Shown here piece after piece: positions 34,951-47,235 of a DNA stretch of 64,000 nt. The stretch lies in the NCBI GenBank assembly GCA_035578175.1, contig JAQMRL010000008.1, forward strand, positions 58,641,541 through 58,705,540, given 5' to 3'. Under the pieces are notes generated by a model. That model ran no database searches, was not told where the DNA came from, and saw only the letters and a program-made list of their open reading frames with translations. Both the position numbers and the translations under genes were made by a program. Position 1 is the first letter of the stretch, and each line of letters starts with the position of its first letter. This stretch comes from Catonia carolina. Lineage: Eukaryota > Arthropoda > Insecta > Hemiptera > Achilidae.

Positions 34951-36400
34951 TGACTCATGCATAATCCACGACAAATGTTACTGAAAAAAGCAGCGATCGA
35001 ATTGGGTAGTTGTCAATACTGTATAGTACCCGATAACAAATAAAAAGCTAAAAAAAATTGTGAGGACACAAAGTTTACAAACGTAAGTACAGTTATAATT
35101 TATTAAACATACCAGAACGACGACTTCCGAGACTTCAGATTTGAAAACTAACGAACTAAAAAAGTATTCGAAAGGAATTCACTACAGTTTTGTTCTGTTT
35201 TTAACAAATTATCATCCAATATAAAACTTCTTAATGCATAAAACTTCGATCGGGAAATGTTAAAGGAAATGTTTTAACGAAATGTTTTAACGAAATGTTT
35301 TAACGAGACATGTAAAATTTAGATTTAAGTATTGTCATAGATTGTTTGCGACAAATTAGACTAATAATGTACTTTTAAAACACTAAGTAACAAACCTTAA
35401 GTATACTCACAAGTTTTTTCTTAACTTATTTTATATTATCAGTTACATCTATTTTACTTGCAAATTTATATTTAAAAGCGATTGTTAAAATATTTTACCG
35501 GCAACACCAGTAAAAGTTTGAAAGACCTTAAAAGATAATTACATAAAAGAAGTTATACTATTATTTTAAATAATTTATATATTTTTTTTTATTCTACACT
35601 GCATTATTTTGATGATGATTTCCAAATAGGGTCGCTGATATTTGCTGTGTTTATTTTATTTATTATTCGCAATCTTTTGCATGTAGATAAAATAATATTA
35701 AAAATGACTCAGAATCTTTATAAAAAACCAATTTTCTAAAAATTTTGGTTTTTTTATAATTTGTTATACAATACGTTTGATTTCCTACGAGAGATTATTG
35801 AAAATTTTAATTAAAAAAGACGTTACAAGTTAATTAAAAAAAACGTCAGCAAAATATAAAAAAAAACTTCTTAACTATGAAACCATTCTCTAAATTTTTA
35901 TATTATTTTAATTATTCGATATTTTTTGTTGGTGCTATGTATTGTCACCAAGATTCAGCTATTTTGTAGTTGTTTATGGTAATTATTATTACTGGTGATT
36001 TTTTTATACAGTTCATCTAGTGTTCACGTAGTTGTATAGGGTTCATCTTAATCAGAAAATTTGGTTTTTAATAGCTAAATAAAGAAAATATTCTCAAAAA
36101 CCTGCTGGGTTCATCTTCCTTAAATTGTTACACAATATTCAATTTATGTGCACATGCTAACTTTTTACAATGATAAAGACTAGAAAATAAATGATGTTAT
36201 AAAATATTCCAGGAAAAGTATTTTTTGGTATCTTCGTACAATCCGATCATAAAGAATAATTTCTTTTGAGGTCCTGTAAAACTTATGTCAAAAGAAAACG
36301 GCTTATTTAAGAAAACCGACATAAAAATGTAAAAGAGAGTGGATAAGTAGGAGAAAATGTTGCTTATGTTAACTTGGTGTAACACAGGGATGTTTGTTAG
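34951..36400. other. AT-rich DNA with a 13-bp tandem repeat
   Basis: No gene seen apart from the short tandem array at 35253-35304. Confidence 0.4.
35253..35304. repeat. Tandem repeat, 13-bp unit, about 4 units
   Basis: The unit GAAATGTTTTAAC is repeated three times without change, after one diverged unit. Confidence 0.8.
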
Positions 36401-36404
36401 GATA

Positions 36405-37515
36405 ATAAAATTAATGAAAACAAATCGCAACAAATGACGTTTACTATTAGAGGACAAAACTGCTGAACCGTTTAGGTTAATAATAATCCGCTTACTCAAA
36501 TTACTCAAAACACGCTATTTAGGCTTACAATTAGACAGAAAACACTTACACATGGAATGCATATGTTAAAACAAACGCCGCAAACTCAAAACACGCTTCT
36601 ATTAACTAAACGCTTACTCGATAGACGTTCTAAATTAAATATGTCACAAATACAACAATCTACAAGACAGTCATAAGACCAATCTGGAGATATCCAGTTC
36701 AACTGTAGGGATATGCTAAACCTTTTACTCACGAAACGTATACAAGCGATTCAAAACAAGATTCTATGAACGATAACGCGTCACAAACGCCACAAACTTA
36801 ATGTTGCACAAAGAGATACAAATCCCATACGTAAATGACGTCGCGAAACAACTACACAAGACGTTGTTTAGGTCAACAGCCGAAAGGCTGGTTTGAACCT
36901 CTAAAGGTTTTACTAAGTAAAAATGAGGAGTGTTTACTATTGCCTTCCTCACTGAGCTAAAAGAGTATGCTTATCAGCATACTTGGCCCTCCGAAAAGCA
37001 CCCACATCCCATCCTGCAAATAACACCTTCATTTTTTTCACAATAGGGTCTGGCTGTGTAGTGAAACACAATACTCTCAGAGGAGATAACTCTGACTAGT
37101 ATATTTAACACCTCTACCTCTTCTGTTCTTAAATAGTTCAGTCATATAATTGGCTATGTGATAAGAAAGAGTACTAATTTTTGTAGCCCTGGAACCAACA
37201 GATCGAGAGCAATTAATTGAACACTCCACCTGCCCGTTATGGGCAAACACAAGACGATGCACGACAAATTTGAATTACATATCAACCCCCTCATACAAAA
37301 CATTTACACTAGGGCAATACCAGGCACTCAGTACAGACGTTTAAAACGCTCCTGGCTAAGATATATTTTTTACCAATTGTAGGACTGTTGTGATGACTGC
37401 AAGCTCCAGCAAGTAATTCAAGTTTTAAAACTTTAGCGTTATATTTATAAATCGATATAATATTGTAATAACAGATTCTAAATTTTCAATAAAAAATGTC
37501 AAAACAAATATTAAT
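36405..37515 (+). pseudogene. LINE-B copy, split by an S390 insertion
   Basis: Collinear forward copy of the LINE-B 3' region. Frames with stops spell a TFTIRGQNC-like block, LDRRSKLN-like residues, YKTVIRPIWRYPVQL, then (across the S390 insert) DKFELHINPLIQNIYTRA and the 3' UTR ending TGTCAAAA near 37512. The insertion at 36864-37246 with its 10-bp duplication interrupts it between the codons for '...QLHKT' and 'MHDKFE'. The 5' end is truncated near 36405. Comparison with 32255-33192 proves the shared family. Confidence 0.8.
36864..37246 (-). mobile_element. S390 retroposon, copy 5 (inside LINE-B)
   Basis: 383 bp in minus orientation, flanked by a perfect 10-bp duplication ACACAAGACG at 36854-36863 and 37247-37256. 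Because the LINE-B sequence on both sides is known from another copy, the empty site can be inferred directly, which makes this the best proof of the family's ends. Confidence 0.92.
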
Positions 37516-38950
37516 AAAAACATCTAATTTTCAAAATTCTTTAGTTGAATCACACACAAATTTTGGTTAAAAACGATTTGCACTTCATAGAAAATTAAAA
37601 AAGGATAAGGATAAAAATAATATCTGAGTAAAATAACAACTTCAAATAGATGATGAATAATTGTCCAATAAATCCGATATAAACATTTCTATAATGTTTG
37701 CTTTATAAAAAGTATATAGCGAAAATAAAAACTTGAAATAAGTTTATTTTTTACTTCTTTTATTCTCGTTTTTATTAATACACTATTTTATGAAAAAAAG
37801 TATATTAACTTTCATTTAGTTACTTCTTACACTATTTTATAAAGAAACATGATTATCTATACAGTCTTCATCTTTTTCCTACTGTTTTATTATACATTTT
37901 TTTATGAAATTATCTTTAAGTTTAATCTTACAACCCTGTTCAGTAGTCATTTATGTTTTTTATCTACCTGAAGAAAATCTTTATATAATACTACATTTAA
38001 AAGTAAAAAGAATTTAAAAAAATATATATTCCTTTGTTTTTGAAATAATGAATAGTTTTCCCTATGATTTGAATCTTTCGTTTTGAAAATAAAATAGTTC
38101 AATATTGTTAGTGTATTCATAAAACAAAATATAAGTTTTTCTAAACTTTTATTGTTCTAGAACCGTTTATTATATTATAATAAAAGAGTTTGTATTATAA
38201 TAATGGTTGAATAACTAGCTGCTACGAAATTTAAATAATTCTTTACTTTTTTTTAAATGGACGTATGATTACTCATAAAATATAATGACCGACCCACGCA
38301 TGATTATACAGTGGAGATAGTTGTCGGTACGGTAGTGCACAGAATATAATAGATACTACTGAACATCCTACCGATAAAAAAGGCGGATTCGACAGTAGTG
38401 GTTTTTTTTTCAAAGAGTACAACACTGTATTGTACCGAGGAATAACTTGAAGGAGGTTTTACTGACTGATTTGTATGCCTGAAGCGTAATACGTTACCTT
38501 TCTCGACACGCCCCCACACTGGTTCGAATATTACAGCGGAGTAAATCGAAATTAATTAACAGTTCTTTTCTTTGAATGATCAATTTATTTTACAATATAT
38601 ATAAGTGAAAGCATATTAAAAGCAGTTCTATGTCACTATAGACACCTACTGTGCAGTCCTATAAAACGAACTCTAGGGCATATATTCGTGCATAAAATTA
38701 TTATATTCGTAGATATATTTATTAAATATATATATGTGTTGTATTTGAAAATTTGATACCGATTATTATATGTAATAAAAGTTTTTATTATACTATTATT
38801 TCTGTTAATATTTATATATAAAAACTCTGCTATATAATTTGAATGACTCATAGTTAGTTTTTAATATAACTTACGGTTAATATTAGATTGAAATATTTGA
38901 ACGTTAAATAAATTATTGTAGTTTCAATCTACGCAGTTTAAATACTACAA
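37516..38950. other. AT-rich DNA, no gene seen
   Basis: No supported frame. A less A/T-rich patch at 38285-38530 has no recognisable feature. Confidence 0.4.
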
Positions 38951-38954
38951 TTGA

Positions 38955-39985
38955 AGAACTTAGTGGTAGAAGGTGTTATGTTACAAGAATATAGTTTTGA
39001 GAAAAATGAAATCAAAATTCTAAAGCTCTCATCTTTTTATGAATTGCCTAATTTCTTTCATTTTGGTAAATACATATTACCTACCTCTGTATGCAATTAA
39101 AATTTGTTTGAACATAACTTTTCAGTACCTACCACTTTTCTCATAACTTTCTTATGTATTTGACACCTTCGTCCTCTAAAAATCTGCATGGTACACTTTT
39201 TTCTCTGAGAATGGATAAACAATGTTTCAAAAATAGAAGACAAAATTTTTCATAACAGAATTTTGTTAAGAAATACCAAATAACAGCTTTTACTGGTGAA
39301 GATAAATATTATAATATTACAGTTAACTGTTATTCTTCCAAAAAGGTATCTCTAACGTTGCAGTTCATTCTGGTGGAAACAGGCTTAAAGGTGAACTTGA
39401 TACTATATCCAGTGAGGTGACCAGCTGTCAGCTGATCACCATACGAAGTCGCTTGCCCAACCGATGTTACTTAACAAATAATAATAGTGACTTTCTACCT
39501 GCTGACTAACTTGGCTGGCCTTAAAGCCATCTCACGAATTGAAACAATTTGGTAAAAAAAATTAAGAATTAGTTAATTGGAAAACTATTTGAAGGTTTTA
39601 TCAGTAGAGAAATGAAGAAGTTCACCTAAGCTTTTCTTAATACTCGTAAATTAAAAATTAAAAATGCTTATTATTAAATTAGAAGGTTATCAAAAAGCAT
39701 TCATATAATTCACTTATCAAAACTAGCTTCACCATTTTTTTTTTATCATATTATCAATAGATTCTGGATTTTCAATCAAATTAAAAAGGAGCTCTGATTA
39801 CTATCAGTAACTTCTATATGCTATTTTTTAGGGCAGATTAGCTCTGAACGTACGCATTGCCCCCTAACCACTTCATAGCTAGCCAATGACCTGCCAGCAA
39901 CGTTGCCAACATTTTCTCTCGAAGCTCTCTTATATTTATTTCGTCAGCCATTTTTTTGGTCTTTCAATAACAATTATAAGCCACT
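38955..39985 (+). repeat. Repeat family E, copy 1
   Basis: Collinear with 60499-61180: 'AATATAGTTTTGAGAAAAAT', 'ATCAAAATTCTAAAGCTCTC', 'TACTGGTGAAGATAAAT', and a highly conserved end block 'CTCTGAACGTACGCATTGCC' through 'TTTCAATAACAATTATA'. A block at about 39345-39800, including the inverted-repeat arm, is extra relative to the other copy. Confidence 0.65.
39447..39500 (-). repeat. Inverted-repeat arm (partner at 34895-34950)
   Basis: Reverse complement of the 34.9 kb arm: 'AAGTCGCTTGCCCAACCGAT' then GTTACTTAACAAATAATAAT. The two arms are about 4.5 kb apart and converge. Confidence 0.7.
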
Positions 39986-40006
39986 ACGCCATCGGACCGA
40001 CCAAAA

Positions 40007-40388
40007 AAAAAATAGAGGGTAGAAAATGTAGTAAGAGGCGATTTGGGAAAAATTGTAAGAGCCATTTTTGAGAAAATCGCAAAAAACTGAAAAAATTTCT
40101 TGAATAAACTACAATTTCTGGTTGACCGATTTTGAAGAAAATGTTCATGTCGCGTCCTCCAATAATATTTAACTTAAGTTCCAAGTTTAACCCTTGTGAA
40201 TTTTCCGTTCTTGAGATTTTGTGATTGAGTTTTGTTCACACACAGAGACCAATCACTGAATACATGATTTTGGGTTTACGGGGCTTGAAAACTTGTATAA
40301 CCGGTGAAAACTCGATTTCGAAAAATCTACATGAAAAGAATACTTTCCTTCCCTAGATATTCATATAGGGCAAGAGAAAGTAAAAATT
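40007..40388 (+). repeat. Repeat family R, copy without long microsatellite
   Basis: 'GAGCCATTTTTGAGAAAATC', 'GGTTGACCGATTTTGAAGAA', 'TGTCGCGTCCTCCAATAATA', only a short CACACACA, then the constant 3' end 'ATAGGGCAAGAGAAAGTAAA'. Begins within a short A run near 40003. Confidence 0.7.
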
Positions 40389-40513
40389 TGTTTCAATAAG
40401 TTTGTATCCTATATACAATAAAATATCCTAAATAACCTATTTAACAAGAATAATATATTACATAAATAAAATTAAGAGTAAAATTCCATAACATATAAAA
40501 CAATAACAGTAGG

Positions 40514-40716
40514 CGCCGGACGCATTGGCGTGGTTGGTAACGTGCTCAACTCTCATCATGCGGTCGTGGGTTCGAATCCCACTCAAGCACGGCATATTTT
40601 CATACGTTACAAAAATCATTTTATCCTTCATTGTACACAGTTACACCCCAACGTCGCGTTGTCGGTACTGACCATTGCAGTTGATGCGACGTTAAAAGAA
40701 TAAATGGATTTAAAAA
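40514..40716 (+). mobile_element. tRNA-derived SINE, type T3 (full length, 203 bp)
   Basis: Flanked by a perfect 12-bp duplication AATAACAGTAGG at 40502-40513 and 40717-40728. The head holds an A box (GGCGTGGTTGGTAA, about 40528-40541) and a perfect B box GGTTCGAATCC at 40569-40579. The tRNA-unrelated body ends 'TTGATGCGACGTTAAAAGAA' plus an A-rich tail. It would be transcribed by RNA polymerase III from the internal boxes and moved by a LINE enzyme (family knowledge). Confidence 0.9.
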
Positions 40717-40728
40717 AATAACAGTAGG

Positions 40729-41685
40729 TGTTAACGGATGTTTTTTCTAGTATCACATATGAAATCTTTTGACGGACATAGATTTATTATTTATTAATCA
40801 TGAAATCATTTACCTTTATTAAATTATCTTGATTATTTTTTGTTTAGTCCTTTAAATAAACTCCTACATTAGTTACCGCGGACCTATAATGGTACAATGT
40901 GTTTCAGAAAGTAATAAAAGGTTATCGATCTCTTTACAAAATATAATACAGAACAATAAACCGATAATAATCGTGGAGCATATTTTATGACCCATTATAA
41001 TGCGAAAATAATGATTGATTTTGGATTGGATGGTATAAGAATTCAATAGGTTATACTGTTCTGACGGAAGCTAACTTAAGCCTACTTGTTGAACAAGCAT
41101 ATCTTTGAGTGGAGAGAAAAAAGGAATGAAAGCCCTAAGTGGCATTTTTGTTTATGTACATGTAAATATTTACACACTGAAGATAAGCCGATGACTGGAG
41201 GCACCCATTAGCCGCTCCCACACAAATACTCAATACAAACACATATTTTCTTGTAAAATGTGTGCTTGTGTATTTGTATGAGAAAGTGAGAGAGTATGAG
41301 AAAGGTAACAGAGATTGTGTTGAAGGTTGTGGGTGAATGGATTGAAAATATTTAAAGCAAGAGTACAAAGCAAACATTAATTTTTAAGATGAACAAGATT
41401 ATTATAAAATCGTAATATATCCCTACAGGTTGTATTTTTGTTCGGAATCTTATTTTACAACTAAGTACGTAACACTATTCTAATTGGAATCATTATTATA
41501 AAATATTTATTATGTATAATTTAAATGAGTGTATATACCGTTTTTATTACAAACGTGCAGTTTACTTGCTTCAGAGGAGTAAATTAAATGATTTATTGAT
41601 TTTCCCGGTTTCAATTCACAACTCTCTGTATTACTATTAACCACATTTCCAAAAATCACTAAAAGAAGTCTAGAATTTTAATACA
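40729..41685. other. AT-rich DNA, no gene seen
   Basis: No supported feature. Confidence 0.4.
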
Positions 41686-41686
41686 G

Positions 41687-41760
41687 TAGTACCTCATTAA
41701 TTTTCACCTCGTTAATATAGACTTCGCTTAATCCGTACAACCATTTAACAGCAAGATATA
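41687..41760. repeat. Possible Tigger-like terminal sequence
   Basis: TACAGTAGTACCTCATTAAT with 'CACCTCGTTAATATAGACTT' resembles the TA + CAGT..ACCTC..TTAAT ends of pogo/Tigger elements. No inverted partner was found, and an S390 copy lies just downstream. Confidence 0.4.
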
Positions 41761-41788
41761 AAAATTACGTGCTGTTATGTGAGGAATC

Positions 41789-42184
41789 TGCCCACAACAG
41801 ACAGGTGGAGTGTCAAATTATTTACACTCAATCTGTTCTTTTCAAGGCTAAAATAAATCGTTCTGTTTATTATCACATGGTCAGCCAATTAAATAAATGA
41901 CTGAATCATTTAAGAACAGAAGAGGTAGAGGTGTAAGAAACACTAATCAGAGTTATCTCCTCTGAAAGTAATGAATTTCATTATACAGCCAGACCCTGTG
42001 GTGAATGAAGTGAAGGTGTCATTTGCAGAGTGGAAAATATGTACTTTTCAGAAGGCCCATTAAGCTGATAAGCGTACTTTTCCATTCAGTGAGGAAGGTA
42101 AGGTAAACCAACTCACTCCTCGTTTTACTTATTAAAATCCTACAGGTTCAAACCAGCCTGTCGGCTGATGACCTAAACAACAAC
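41789..42184 (+). mobile_element. S390 retroposon, copy 6
   Basis: All family blocks from 'TGCCCACAACAGACAGGTGG' to 'GGCTGATGACCTAAACAACA' are present. The flanks show only an imperfect candidate duplication (TGTTATGT and TGTTAGGT), so the ends are approximate. Confidence 0.82.
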
Positions 42185-42189
42185 ATGTT

Positions 42190-43870
42190 AGGTATGCGAC
42201 GCTAAGGCAGATGAAACTAACAAGCCCACGCCGAAACTTAGTAAAGTCAAATACCACGTCTTGGATTTCGTCATTAAATAATATGTTGCTGACAGTAACA
42301 ATTAGAACATATCTGGATACTATGAACTTTTAAAGCTTCTCCGTCAGCTGATTGTTCAAAAAATCAACTCTAAAGGACGACAACAGGAAGATCAGGAGTT
42401 TCCGTAAACTAGTAAATGTGTTATAAAATGTAGTCAATGAGGATGAACCTAGTTTTAGGTCTCCTGAGCTATAATTATTCAACACACTCCAATACACAAT
42501 AATTCTAACAGCCATTTCTAGAATATCACTGTATAATGTTAACAGTATTGTTATTGAAGATGCCTAATATCTAATTAATTATTATTAAATATTATTAAAT
42601 ACTAAACATTATTAAATATTTATGATATGCCAATAAACCACCCTGCAGGAATTCCTGATAATTTAAGGATAATAAAGCTCATTACCAAAACGTTCTTGTT
42701 CAATTTTTTGGCTTGATTGTAACTTGTTTAAAGAATCTTTGGTTTTTCGACCTTTCTAACCATTCTCGTTATTTGTCACACAAAATCATATCGATTTATG
42801 TCACTACATTTAGGATCGATATTTAAATACATTTTTCTATACAGATTCTCTACAGATGATCATTATAAATGAAATGGTGAACCTAATTTAAAACTTTATT
42901 CAGAATTAAATGGTAAATTATAGCCTACATAAAGGAATAAAATAATTACTAACTAGGTTACCTTATGCATTTTGTACAATAAAAATATAAACACAATTTA
43001 CGTATTGATCTATATAAATACATTCCATTCACGTACTGAAACACTTTTAATACTAGAATTATGTGGTGAGTGCAAATAATATTTAACACGTGTTGATTTA
43101 GGTGAATTGTACGTGTGGTTTATCTAAGAAAATTTATTTTATTTAAAATAAATAATGTCGAACATAATGTTATTTAGTGTTCATAGAGGTTATGTTACTA
43201 ATATTTTAAAAATAACGGTTTATCGTTGAATTATTTAAAATATACCTACAGTTAAATTGTCAACTAATATTGCGCAGTTTCCTGTGGACTGATATCAAAA
43301 TAATCATATTTTATGCGGCTTCTCTTAAGGAAGAAAATACTTTCCACATGCAGCTTTTTAAAGGTAATGACTGGGAATCACTGTTTGAAAAAATGCTTTG
43401 TTTATGCAGATTCTTAATTTGATATTTTCTTTTAACATTACCGTTTCTTAAAAACGGAGTTCAGCAACCAATTGGGCTATCTGAACTTTGGATGCAGCCG
43501 CATCAAACCACACAAAATCGGCCTAATTATAGTGTTATCACGTTATACCAAGTGCGCTAATCTATCTTCGAAGATTCTCTTCTCAACCCAGGACCTCTTC
43601 TACGCTGAACTATACCCACCTGATAAAATTTCGATTTGAAATTCGTTTTTCTATCTAGGGATTATGAGCTCTCTCCACCCATCAGAGGGTTACTGGAAAC
43701 TAAGGATCAAATTTGAGTTTTCTATATTCATAATATGGACATTAGTGTAGTGGATTCTTTTTTCTTTCCACACCAAAGTACTACAACCCTTCGAACCAAG
43801 TTGAGATTGCTGCCAGTGGGTATCTTTAGATGAGGTTGTAGGGAAAATTCTTATTTGTCCATTGAAATGA
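42190..43870. other. No gene seen
   Basis: A/T-rich spacer. A less A/T-rich stretch at 43440-43680 is unassigned. Confidence 0.4.
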
Positions 43871-43879
43871 ACCACAGAT

Positions 43880-44140
43880 TTAATAGAAAATACAATGTTC
43901 TTCATATTTTCCTGTACGGCAAACTTTAGACATTGTAAAATGACTTTAGACATTTTGAAACTCTTTTTGCAGTCTAACTCTCAGAATCATTTTAATGTAG
44001 TCTTTTCTTCTTTCTTCTGTACATCCGTTGTTCCGTTTTTGGTCTTCGTGGAAGCCTTCAAAGGCAGTTATCAGTTGTCTAAATTTATATCTATCATTAT
44101 GTTTTCTCGGTTTATTCCAGTTTCTTTCTATCCCTTCTGA
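43880..44140. repeat. Weak repeat family G, copy 1
   Basis: 'TTCGTGGAAGCCTTCAAAGG' and the surrounding T-rich sequence align loosely with 56090-56395 and 59790-60010. Possibly an antisense fragment of an old LINE between its endonuclease and RT parts; this is a guess. Confidence 0.3.
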
Positions 44141-44454
44141 TTTCTTTAAAACATTTATTTGATACTTTAGGGTTAATTGTGTTTACTGTCTTAAAAATTT
44201 GTTTTGCCAATGGTTTGCCATGTATTTTGTACAGGTAGAATAATATGTTAGTACTCATATTATAATTGTTTGGTTTTTCTTGGAGAGTTCTCCTCGTCCT
44301 CTTAAACTGTGCTATCCCAAGTTTCTTTACATTCCGATAAAAATATATTTAATAAATAATATTATATTTCAAAATAATGAATGAAATTTTTAAATTAACA
44401 TTTTATATTATTTTTTTACTCACATCCATATTCCTATACCACAAACATTCGAAC

Positions 44455-45060
44455 AACCAAGGTGGTGGAAACTGGCATATCCAACTATGGTTAAAAAACC
44501 ATGTGCCAGGATATGTTAAAAAATAATACGAACTCGTATATCACTAATTTTTAAAACTTTTAACCACAAAAAATATGGTAAGTGAGCTCACCGTTTTACC
44601 TAGCATCACTTCCATATTGTCCCTTCCGATAATATTATCTATTTCTGCATTTCCTTCTGTTTAGTTGTATGTTTAGGTAACATATGGTCGAATTAAATTC
44701 AAATACTTAAAAAAATAAATACGAAATGTTATTTACTTATAAATAATTAATAATAATTATTAATTTTTTATAATATACTTATTTCTTCGTTAAAAAAAAA
44801 TTAACGTACGTGACTCGTATATTAAGTTTTATACACTCAATCATCCCAATAATTAAGGCAGTAGGTATTATAACGTATACAACTATAGTTAAAAAACAAT
44901 GTACCACGATAAGTTAATAAAATAGTTCACTAGTCTTCAAATTATTTACCTCAAAAAAAATGGTAAATGAGCTCAGTTAACTTTGTATTTTACTTACCAG
45001 TACTTTCATGATGTCCCTTCAGAATTTCCTATATTTCATTCTGTTCTTTACAATATTTTA
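44455..45060 (+). repeat. Diverged direct duplication (units about 44455-44680 and 44835-45060)
   Basis: Shared collinear blocks include 'ACTATGGTTAAAAAACCATG' / 'ACTATAGTTAAAAAACAATG', 'ATGGTAAGTGAGCTCACCG' / 'ATGGTAAATGAGCTCAGTT' and 'TTGTCCCTTCCGATAATAT' / 'TGTCCCTTCAGAATTTCCT'. The offset is about 380 bp. No coding capacity. Confidence 0.6.
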
Positions 45061-46220
45061 TAGCAGGCTAGCAGGTTATAAAATTTGGTAGCGAAGTGAG
45101 AAATATCACTCATAGAGCGCGGTTTTTAATATTTCTGGAAGGAGGGGTTTGTTTCTTGTGCCGTACTTATGGATTCTATTTCGTACATTCGATTTACTTT
45201 TATGCAGTAGGTTTTTCAAGATCACCCTGACAAAACCTGAAATTTATCAGGCAGAGATAGTTTTCTGTTTATAACTTTTAAAATATGTTCTGAACTACTA
45301 ATGAAGGGGGGCTCAAATAACAATACAAAGTATTACTTCAACCCACAATCCTGTAGTCAAGACATCAAACATTTTTAACAATTTTAAATTTAAGGAATTC
45401 GAAAGAATATTTTGTAAAATAATTATGCCAAAGCACACCCTCATGTGTCACTCAGGTTATAAGTTAATTAATAACATGCAGAAAATTTTCTACATTAGTA
45501 CATTTGTGTTGAATGGACAATATTATTTACGTAGTTATTGTTTTGCCGGATGCTATTAATTCACAGGAAACATTCGAGTCTGTTGTTAGGTGTAACACGT
45601 GTATCCATATTAGACAGATATAGCACCAGCCAGCATTAACATAGTACGCTACCCTTGCGACTTAACACTGAAATGTTAATTTTCTCACAGCGATATTATT
45701 AGTTACAGGTTAAAATATAAGATATTTGTTTTCTTTTTGTGTATATCTCAGCGTGTATGAGGCCATTTACTCCTTTTATTATAGACAGTAGCTAATTACG
45801 TTTAAACGCGCATTATTTTACAAACTGTACCAGCTATGATGACTATGCTAAGAAGTGCTACATCAACAGTTTCCTCTTATTACTATTACTAATATAATAC
45901 TACATGTTATAAAAATAGTTATGCAATTAAAAAAGCCTATTATAGTTTTGATCTATTCATTCAGCAAGTGGACAAATAATTTTAAATCGTAAAAACATAA
46001 AAATATTTTACTAATGAATGAGTTTGCGTTGGGTATTTTTAAGATTAATTAAATATTTTATTTCATTTACAATCTTCCAATAGTAGTAGCTATAAATGAG
46101 TCACTAATAAGCTGGCGTTAAGAGAAGGTACTCGAGTACTTCTCCATGAAATAAAAACAAAAATTAAATATTAATGAATTAAAATTATTTACTCATTCCA
46201 CCGCTATTAAACAAAGAATT
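45061..46220. other. No gene seen
   Basis: AT-rich, with no feature recognised. Confidence 0.4.
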
Positions 46221-46224
46221 TTGC

Positions 46225-47215
46225 AGGGCCTTTAACCAGGATGAACGAACTAATTATGGTAAATATTGCGAGATACTGGATATCCTTCCCATCCTATAAA
46301 AGCAGTCCAAAGCCTGTACAAAGATACCAGAGGGATAATAGTAATAGAGAACTCCAATTCTGAAGAAGTAATATTATTAATAGAGGAGTAAGACAAGAGT
46401 GTGGTCTATCACCCACTTTGTTTAATATTTATTTGGATGACGTGATCAGGAGATGGGAGTCTCAAATACACACTGGTATTCTTACATGAGAAGATAGGGT
46501 TGTAAACTGCCTATTATTTGCCAATGACCTGATAGTGCTACAGGAGAATGAGGATGACTTGCAGAAAGCACTCTTCATGCTGAACAAATCATGCAAAGAA
46601 TATAAGTTGACAGTTTCGACGAAGAAGACAAAATTAGCATTCAAGGGGAAGGAACCAGTCAGAAGCGAAATTGTTATAGATAATAATATTTTAGAACAGA
46701 TAGCCCACTTTCAGTATCTAGGTTGCAACATTAAATACCTACAGGATAAAGTTGCTCACGATAAGATGCACCGATTTCAGCAAATATACGGAACTATTCA
46801 CCACACCTTAAAAAATACCACCAGCAAAAACACGACGGTGAGATTCTATAAAACAATAGCCGTGCCGACCGTACTCTATGGCAGTGAAACTTGAGTGCTA
46901 TCAAAGCGAAAGGAGAGTAGATTGCAGGCATCTAAAATGAAATTTCTTCGAAATACATATGGGTGTAGTAGAGAAGATCGTTACAGGAATACCGAGATAA
47001 GGAAGGAACTCAACATCTTCTCTATAAACGACAGGGTATCTCAGAACAGAATGCAGTGGTTGGAGCATATGGGCAGAATGAGAGAGGATATGATAGCTAA
47101 GCAAACACTAGGCTATAAACCGGAGGGCAGGAGAGAACGAGGACGCCCGAGAAAGAGATGGGGAGATTTGAGAGGTTTGAAAAAGGCAGAGATGCCTAAT
47201 CCTTAAAAGGCAGAA
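46225..47215 (+). pseudogene. LINE-C reverse transcriptase, inactive copy
   Basis: Plus-strand RT in broken frames. Seen: AFN where the first palm Asp (AFD) should be, HPIKAVQSLYKDT, GVRQECGLSPTLFNIYLDDV, and LLFANDLIVL where the YxDD/FADD box has lost one Asp. Then comes a 119-codon open frame (46535-46894) with VSTKKTKLAFKG, HFQYLGCNI and YKTIAVPTVLYGSET. After a TGA in place of Trp, a 103-codon frame (46895-47206) continues with MKFLRNTYGCSREDRYRNTE, LEHMGRM and GRRERGRPRKRWGD. Both active-site changes make it catalytically dead. It ends in a GAAGAAGAAGAA tail. Confidence 0.85.
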
Positions 47216-47232
47216 GAAGAAGAAGAAGAAAT
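47210..47232 (+). repeat. GAA microsatellite tail of LINE-C
   Basis: A short (GAA)n run directly follows the LINE-C C-terminus, in the place of a poly(A) tail. Confidence 0.7.
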
Positions 47233-47235
47233 AAT

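Noticed and set aside
40514..40600. tRNA gene
   Set aside because: A and B boxes are good, but the arms do not fold as a full tRNA and the sequence continues into a body and tail within a 12-bp duplication, so it is a SINE.
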